Shown in pieces: positions 5,249 through 10,013 of a stretch of 10,013 nucleotides of DNA. Every line of letters begins with the position of its first letter. The first letter of the stretch is position 1. Made by a program: the position numbers and the translations under genes. This stretch comes from DASWVC01 sp036401335. Its GTDB lineage: Bacteria; Verrucomicrobiota; Verrucomicrobiia; Chthoniobacterales; JAFAMB01. The notes under the pieces were generated by a model. The model did no database searches. It saw only the letters and a list, made by a program, of their open reading frames with translations, and was not told the DNA's origin. The DNA is taken from contig DASWVC010000091.1 in NCBI GenBank assembly GCA_036401335.1, positions 1 through 10,013 on the forward strand. The letters are read 5' to 3'.

Positions 5249-8200
5249 GTGATCCGCTCCTGGATCCGGCTCAGGCAGCTGCTCTTTGCGGCCATCCTGC
5301 TTGGCCTTTCTGCCGTGCAATCTTTCAGCCCGGTCATGGCAGCGGGGGTTGTCACGCCCACCGTTTCATTCACCAGCATCAACGGCGTTACTTCTCTCGC
5401 CGAAACCGCCACCAGTCCGTTGCCGTTCGCCCAAGTCGTCTGCTCGCCGGCCACCACTCAAGCGCTCACCGTTTACCTGGTCAACAGCACGAGCGCAGCC
5501 GTGCTGGGGAAGGATTACAATTGCTCCGCCCTTACCCCCGTTTCGGGGCTGATCGGCGTCTATTCGGTTACGATCCCCGCAGGTCAGACGACGGTGCAAC
5601 TCACCGCCGTTCCGGTTGCCGACTGGATTCCGGAAGGCAACGAAGCTTTCGGCTACACGCTCTTAACGAACGCCAGCTCTGCATGGCAGAGCCTTTCACC
5701 TCAACCGGCGTACGCGAGCCCGACGAGCCCCACCGAGGTCCAGGTCAGCGTCGTCGACGTGAACGTTAATGCCTCGGTCGCGTTGGCCAATCCGACGACG
5801 ACCCAGGGTCAAACCACCAACTTGCCGACATTGACGTTCACCCGTGACATCACGCCGATCACTTCAACGATCTATTTCTCGTTGATCAGCAGCAACACGA
5901 GCACTGCACTCAGCAACCAGATTCAAGTCACCGGCGCCACCTTGGTCAGCGGGTCCACCTACTCCGTCCAGCTGGCCGGAACCGCTGCCACCGCTGTCGT
6001 GCAGATCGCGCCTAAGAGTGGAAGCGGCGTGGGCTTCACAACCACGATCACGGCCCAGATCCTGGGTTCCACGGACCCTGGCATCGGCAGCCAGGTCCGT
6101 TATGCGGTAGCCAGTCCGTCGTCCCAAACCATTTCCATCCTCAACACTTACCCAACCGTTTCTCTGCAGGTGCTGCAGCCGACGGTCGCCCAGAACGGCC
6201 AGACGCAAAACGTCATTGCCGTTAACCGGACCTCGCAAGGGCTGGCCAGCCCGTTGACGGTAAATTTGACCCAGACCGCGTCGCAGGCACGGATCGTCTA
6301 CGACTACTACCTTCTGGACAACAACGGCGCTAACATCGGTAACCCGAGCCAGTTCGGGCTCATGTTTCCGGCCGGGGCTGCCCAGATTTTCATCAGAATG
6401 CAAGGCGTCGCTAACGGTCTGATCGAACCGAACCAGCTCGTCGGCTGGCAGTTGACCAGCAGTTCGAGTTACGCGGCGTCGACCACCCAGGCGAACATCA
6501 TCCTTATCAGCACGACGGTGCAGATCCAAAACCCGGGGGTGAACGCTGTTTTCACCCTCGATTTCGAGCATGGCATGGTGGCGTCCACCGGGCAGACGGC
6601 CACGTCCGGTTACTACGTCGCTCCCCTCACCAATCCCTTGTACAATACTTTGTACCCGGAAGGGGATTACGTGATCGGCGCAAACCCCTACATGTACCAC
6701 AACCTGTTTTCCAGTTTCTTCGACCACACGTTGGGCACCGCCTCGGGTCACATGATGATCATCAATGGCGCGACTACCACCAACATCCCGGTCCTGGCGT
6801 TCACGGTTGCCCACCTGACGCCCGGCCAACCGTATTATGTCAACTACTACGGCGCCAGCTGCGACACGGGAAACCCGGCGCTGATGGACATGATCGTCAA
6901 CGGCACGAACGTCGGTCAGGCGCATTTCAACGCCGGCACCGCGTGGGTTGCGTATGCCTATGTTTTCTACCCGGACGCCAACGGCAATGCGGCCATCTCG
7001 TTTTCAAACGAAAACACAAATGCCGGCGGCAACGATTTTGCATTCGATGACATCACCGTCGGCCTCAACACCAGCCCAACCAACCTCGTCGACCTGGACA
7101 ATTCCCAAACGCCGTCCAGCATTCTGGAATACGTCGCGCCTTCCGGCACTGGCCCGGTCAAGGTTTTTACGGTACGGCGCGACCGTGACAGCACCCCGAA
7201 CGCTCCGGAACGCGTTTACCTGACCCAAACGGCGCAATCGCTGGTCCAGGCCGTCTACGGCACGGACTACACTTCCACTCAACTCCTGTACGACTCGGCG
7301 CACAGCGCTTATTACGTCGACTTGCCGATCGGGCAGCTCTCGGTCGACGTCTACGTCACGCCGGTGGATAACTGGATTCCGGGGGCGAACAAGGCCTTCG
7401 GTTACCGCCTGCTGACCTTTTCGGATTCCGCTTGGGCAACCTTGGCGCCGGTTTACTACCCGAACGACACCGCGCAGGCCCAGGTCACGATTCAGAACGT
7501 CAGCATCAACGCCACAGTCGCTGCCGTTAACCCCAACCTGTTTGAAAACCAACCAAGCCCAACCCAGGTTTTTGCCATCAACCGGGACCAGGGTGGACTC
7601 GTCGCCGGCAAAGTTTACTTCACGTTGACCTCGGCCAGCACCGCCAAACTGGGCACGCATTTCACCTGGACCGGAGCGGCGCTGGACTCAACCACTGGCC
7701 TCTACTACGTCCTATTCACCGCCGGTCAGAGCCAGGCCCTCATCAGCGTGCAGCCGCTCCCGACCGGGGTCATCGGGCCTGACCTAACGATCACCCCGCA
7801 AATCATCGACGGGACCGACTCCCGGCTGGCCGGCAACCAAACCGTCCTCTACCGAGCCGGCAACCCTTCGGCGGCCACGGCCTACGTCCACCAGACCTCG
7901 ACCGTCGTTAACCTGTCCGTGATCACGTCGACGATCACCCAGGGCCAGGCGTCCACCGCGGTGCTACAGATCCAGGGGCCGACCTCAGCAACCAGCTCGA
8001 TTCGGGTGTACCTGGCTTTGAACCCCACGGGCAGCACGGCCGTCTACCCGGGTGCCTTCACGACTTCTGACCTCACGTACGACCCGACGTCCGGCTATTT
8101 TTACGCCGACATCACCTTTTCGGTGACGCCGACGAAAACGATCTCGATCACGCCGGATGACTTCGTCAATCTGCCGAGCCGGACCTTGGCCTGGACGCTG

Positions 8201-10013
8201 GTTGGACCTGCCGCCGTGCAGGCCCAGGGGTTCATCCCGGCGTATCAACTCGGTGCAAACACGGGCGGCACGGTCACCATCCTGCCCAATACCGTGGTGG
8301 CCACGCTTGCCCTGACGGGCCCGTTACAGCAGAGCCCAACCCTCGCCAAAACGGTGGGCGCAACCCCGGTGGCGGTGGTAACCCGGTCCCGCTCGGGCCA
8401 AGCCCAAACGGTGACCCTGACACCCTCCGGCTCGGGCATTCTCGGGACCGATTACACCGTGGGTACACCCGCCAGTCCTGCGGGAGGCTCGATCCAAGTC
8501 GCTTTTGCGGCCGGCGACCTTACCGAAACCGTGCCTCTCACGCCGATCGACGATCACCTCGTCAACACCGACAAAGCCGTGACCTGGGCGGTTGCGGCCG
8601 GCATCACTTACGCGGTGGGCAACCCGAGCGCGGTCTCGTTCAGCCTCACCGATCCCCAGCCGAATGTGTCACTGGCGTTGGGCACAGGGGGCACGTCCAT
8701 GTCGATCAACGAGTTTGATCCGGCGACCCTGGTGTTCAAGGTCACGCGGGACCGTACCGGCGTCTCCCAAGTCGTGTACCTGAAACTCATCGGGACACCC
8801 ACCATCCAGCCGGGCGACTACACCGCCCCGCTCCTGGTGCTCTACTCTTACAACCTGCTGACGGTGACGTTCCCTGCCTCCGCGAACGAGGTCGACGTGC
8901 AGGTAATCCCGGTGGACAATGATTGGGGCACGCCGCCCCGTCAGAAACAGGCGATTGTCCAACTGGCCATCGCGGCCGATGTGGGTTTCGCACTCGGCTA
9001 CAATCCGGTTAACCCAACGCCGCTGACGTTCAATATCGTCGACAGTTCGCCCACCGTGACGATGGCGCTGACCCCCGCCTTGCAGCAAAACCCCACGCTG
9101 CTTAAAACCGTCGGTGCAACGCCGGTGGCGGTAGTGACCCGCTCCCGCTCGGGCCAAGCCCAGACGGTGACCCTGACGGCGTCCGGCACGGGCGTGCTTG
9201 GGACCGACTACACCGTGGGTACACCCGCCAGTCCTGCGGGAGGTTCGATCCAGGTCGCCTTTGCCACCAGCGATCTCACCGAAACCGTGCCGCTCACGCC
9301 GATCGACGACCACCTTATTAACACCAACAAGACCGTGGCCTGGACGGTCGCCGCCGGCGCCACCTACACGGTCGGCAGCCCAAGCGCGGTCTCCTTCACC
9401 CTCACCGACCCGCCGGCGAACCTGTCGCTGGCGTTGGCGGCGGGTGGTTCGGCCATGTCAATCAATGAAACCGACCCGGCAACCCTGGTGCTCAAGGTAG
9501 TTCGTGATCGCACCGGCAGTATTTCCACCGCGTACATCAAAACGGTCGGAACGCCCACCGCCTTGGCCGCAGACTACACCGCTCCCCTGCTGCAACCGGT
9601 CTCCTCCTCCATGCTGACGGTGACGTTTGCCACCTCCGCTACCGAGGTCGACGTGCTGGTGGATCCGCTGGACAACGATTGGGCCACGCCCCCGCGCCAA
9701 AAACAGGTCGTATGGCAGTTGGCCACCTCGGCTGATGCCGGTCAAACCCTCACTTACACTCCCGTCAACCCGACGCCGTTGACGTTGAACATCGTGGATA
9801 TCCCGCCGACCGTCACGCTCACCCTGCAGGGTGCGACGAGCGTTCCACGGGGTATCCCGGGCGGCAACCCGACGGTGAGCACCGCGACGTTTACGGTCAC
9901 CCGCACCCGCAGCGGCCAGGGCCAGACGGTTTACGTGCAGGCCACCGGGGCCGTCATGGGAACGGATTACACGGTCGCCGGGGCGTCGGCGTCCCCGATC
10001 CTCGTGCCGTTTT
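5249..10013 (+). CDS. Giant exported protein with Calx-beta-like repeats and a jelly-roll-like module, 3' end outside window
   Basis: At least 1588 codons run to the window edge without a stop. The GTG at 5249 is chosen because a Sec signal peptide follows: basic n-region MIRSWIRLR, hydrophobic core LLFAAILLGLSAV (11-23) and likely cleavage near VMA/AG (31-32). Mature modules, approximate residues: Calx-beta-like 34-172, 173-300 and 300-428; a jelly-roll-like module 432-605 (starts NAVFTLDFEHG, ends GNDFAFDDITVG); Calx-beta-like 606-751, 752-884 and 885-1015; then a 252-residue two-domain unit at 1016-1267 and 1268-1519, with a third copy starting at 1520. Calx-beta hallmarks are G(T/K)DYT/N, a VxFxxG/TVxVxxTPIDD strand-turn, and IVD ends. 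The acidic turns (PIDDHL, PVDNDW) could bind calcium. Residues 34-300 resemble 606-884 (DWIPEGNEAFGYTLL against NWIPGANKAFGYRLL), so older duplication also shaped it. Such proteins usually act at the cell surface in adhesion or matrix formation; that role is inferred. No Shine-Dalgarno sequence is evident. Confidence 0.92.
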   Translation, partial: MIRSWIRLRQLLFAAILLGLSAVQSFSPVMAAGVVTPTVSFTSINGVTSLAETATSPLPFAQVVCSPATTQALTVYLVNSTSAAVLGKDYNCSALTPVSGLIGVYSVTIPAGQTTVQLTAVPVADWIPEGNEAFGYTLLTNASSAWQSLSPQPAYASPTSPTEVQVSVVDVNVNASVALANPTTTQGQTTNLPTLTFTRDITPITSTIYFSLISSNTSTALSNQIQVTGATLVSGSTYSVQLAGTAATAVVQIAPKSGSGVGFTTTITAQILGSTDPGIGSQVRYAVASPSSQTISILNTYPTVSLQVLQPTVAQNGQTQNVIAVNRTSQGLASPLTVNLTQTASQARIVYDYYLLDNNGANIGNPSQFGLMFPAGAAQIFIRMQGVANGLIEPNQLVGWQLTSSSSYAASTTQANIILISTTVQIQNPGVNAVFTLDFEHGMVASTGQTATSGYYVAPLTNPLYNTLYPEGDYVIGANPYMYHNLFSSFFDHTLGTASGHMMIINGATTTNIPVLAFTVAHLTPGQPYYVNYYGASCDTGNPALMDMIVNGTNVGQAHFNAGTAWVAYAYVFYPDANGNAAISFSNENTNAGGNDFAFDDITVGLNTSPTNLVDLDNSQTPSSILEYVAPSGTGPVKVFTVRRDRDSTPNAPERVYLTQTAQSLVQAVYGTDYTSTQLLYDSAHSAYYVDLPIGQLSVDVYVTPVDNWIPGANKAFGYRLLTFSDSAWATLAPVYYPNDTAQAQVTIQNVSINATVAAVNPNLFENQPSPTQVFAINRDQGGLVAGKVYFTLTSASTAKLGTHFTWTGAALDSTTGLYYVLFTAGQSQALISVQPLPTGVIGPDLTITPQIIDGTDSRLAGNQTVLYRAGNPSAATAYVHQTSTVVNLSVITSTITQGQASTAVLQIQGPTSATSSIRVYLALNPTGSTAVYPGAFTTSDLTYDPTSGYFYADITFSVTPTKTISITPDDFVNLPSRTLAWTLVGPAAVQAQGFIPAYQLGANTGGTVTILPNTVVATLALTGPLQQSPTLAKTVGATPVAVVTRSRSGQAQTVTLTPSGSGILGTDYTVGTPASPAGGSIQVAFAAGDLTETVPLTPIDDHLVNTDKAVTWAVAAGITYAVGNPSAVSFSLTDPQPNVSLALGTGGTSMSINEFDPATLVFKVTRDRTGVSQVVYLKLIGTPTIQPGDYTAPLLVLYSYNLLTVTFPASANEVDVQVIPVDNDWGTPPRQKQAIVQLAIAADVGFALGYNPVNPTPLTFNIVDSSPTVTMALTPALQQNPTLLKTVGATPVAVVTRSRSGQAQTVTLTASGTGVLGTDYTVGTPASPAGGSIQVAFATSDLTETVPLTPIDDHLINTNKTVAWTVAAGATYTVGSPSAVSFTLTDPPANLSLALAAGGSAMSINETDPATLVLKVVRDRTGSISTAYIKTVGTPTALAADYTAPLLQPVSSSMLTVTFATSATEVDVLVDPLDNDWATPPRQKQVVWQLATSADAGQTLTYTPVNPTPLTLNIVDIPPTVTLTLQGATSVPRGIPGGNPTVSTATFTVTRTRSGQGQTVYVQATGAVMGTDYTVAGASASPILVPF
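6542..7063 (+). other. Jelly-roll-like module within the giant protein
   Basis: This segment of about 174 residues interrupts the Calx-beta series. Visible marks are LDFEHG at the start, EGDYVIGANP, DHTLGTASGHMMIINGAT, a VAHLTPGQPYYVNYYGAS strand, NPALMDMIVNGTNVG, and the end GNDFAFDDITVG. This pattern is familiar from secreted modules resembling carbohydrate-binding domains in Bacteroidota and Verrucomicrobiota extracellular proteins. The likeness is by pattern recall only; glycan binding is an inference. Confidence 0.6.
8294..9805 (+). repeat. Tandem 756-bp in-frame repeat inside the giant gene
   Basis: Two complete copies lie at 8294-9049 and 9050-9805, and a third begins at 9806. The spacing is exactly 756 bp (252 codons) at every landmark checked: the GGTGGCGGT core at 8368 and 9124, and PTVT at 9053 and 9809. 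Each copy encodes two Calx-beta-like domains. The first half is nearly identical at DNA level, including a 35-bp identical block at 8453-8487 and 9209-9243. The second half is more diverged. The third copy, as far as visible, is also diverged. Confidence 0.9.

Noticed and set aside
4961..5320. Reverse-strand frame of 119 codons over the giant gene's leader
   Set aside because: It overlaps the signal-peptide region of the giant gene and has no recognisable motif.
5864..6925. Reverse-strand open frame of 353 codons, and others like it at 7004-7660 and 8669-9313
   Set aside because: They lie antisense to the giant gene, are rich in Arg, Gly, Val and Asp as expected from the complement of GC-biased codons, and match no domain. 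The forward frame has clear Calx-beta features throughout.

Overview
The window reads as high-GC chromosomal DNA from a soil or freshwater bacterium. The sequence suggests a member of Verrucomicrobiota or a related phylum: an OppA-type lipoprotein, an Uma2 remnant, weak or absent Shine-Dalgarno sequences, degenerate octanucleotide arrays between genes, and a giant secreted protein built of Calx-beta-like repeats. This placement is a judgement from gene style. No rRNA or marker gene is present to confirm it.

Layout, left to right. (1) Positions 2-1576 (+) hold most of an oligopeptide-binding lipoprotein of the OppA/MppA type, with its first few residues cut off by the window edge. (2) Positions 1564-2274 are gene-poor. 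They hold an octamer array overlapping the oppA stop codon, a frameshifted fragment of a histidine kinase ATPase domain (1744-2029), a pair of direct repeats 160 bp apart, and a second octamer array ending just before the next gene. (3) Positions 2275-3051 (+) encode an SDR-fold protein in which all four usual catalytic positions appear to be replaced. (4) Positions 3104-4225 (-) hold, in transcription order, a small two-helix membrane protein, a receiver-domain response regulator, a third octamer array and the C-terminal stub of an Uma2-family nuclease. (5) Positions 4226-4667 are non-coding, with a 15-bp palindrome and a fourth octamer array. (6) Positions 4668-4889 (+) encode a 73-aa protein of unknown function. 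(7) After a leader of about 360 bp, positions 5249 to the right edge (+) form one uninterrupted reading frame of at least 1588 codons. It encodes an exported protein with about eleven Calx-beta-like modules and one jelly-roll-like module ending in GNDFAFDDI. Its last part is a tandem 252-residue (756-bp) repeat.

I see no single pathway joining these genes. The left and centre look like a stretch where genes have decayed (kinase and nuclease fragments) and small repeats have accumulated. The right is a large surface or secreted protein that evolves by internal duplication.

The most interesting signal is the octamer family. Four arrays with 8-bp periodicity each lie within 0 to 8 bp of a start or stop codon. 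The G-rich strand is in sense after stop codons and the C-rich strand is in sense before start codons. All four contain a related (A/G)GTGGAW unit at or near one end. The second is the SDR-like protein without a recognisable catalytic tetrad.
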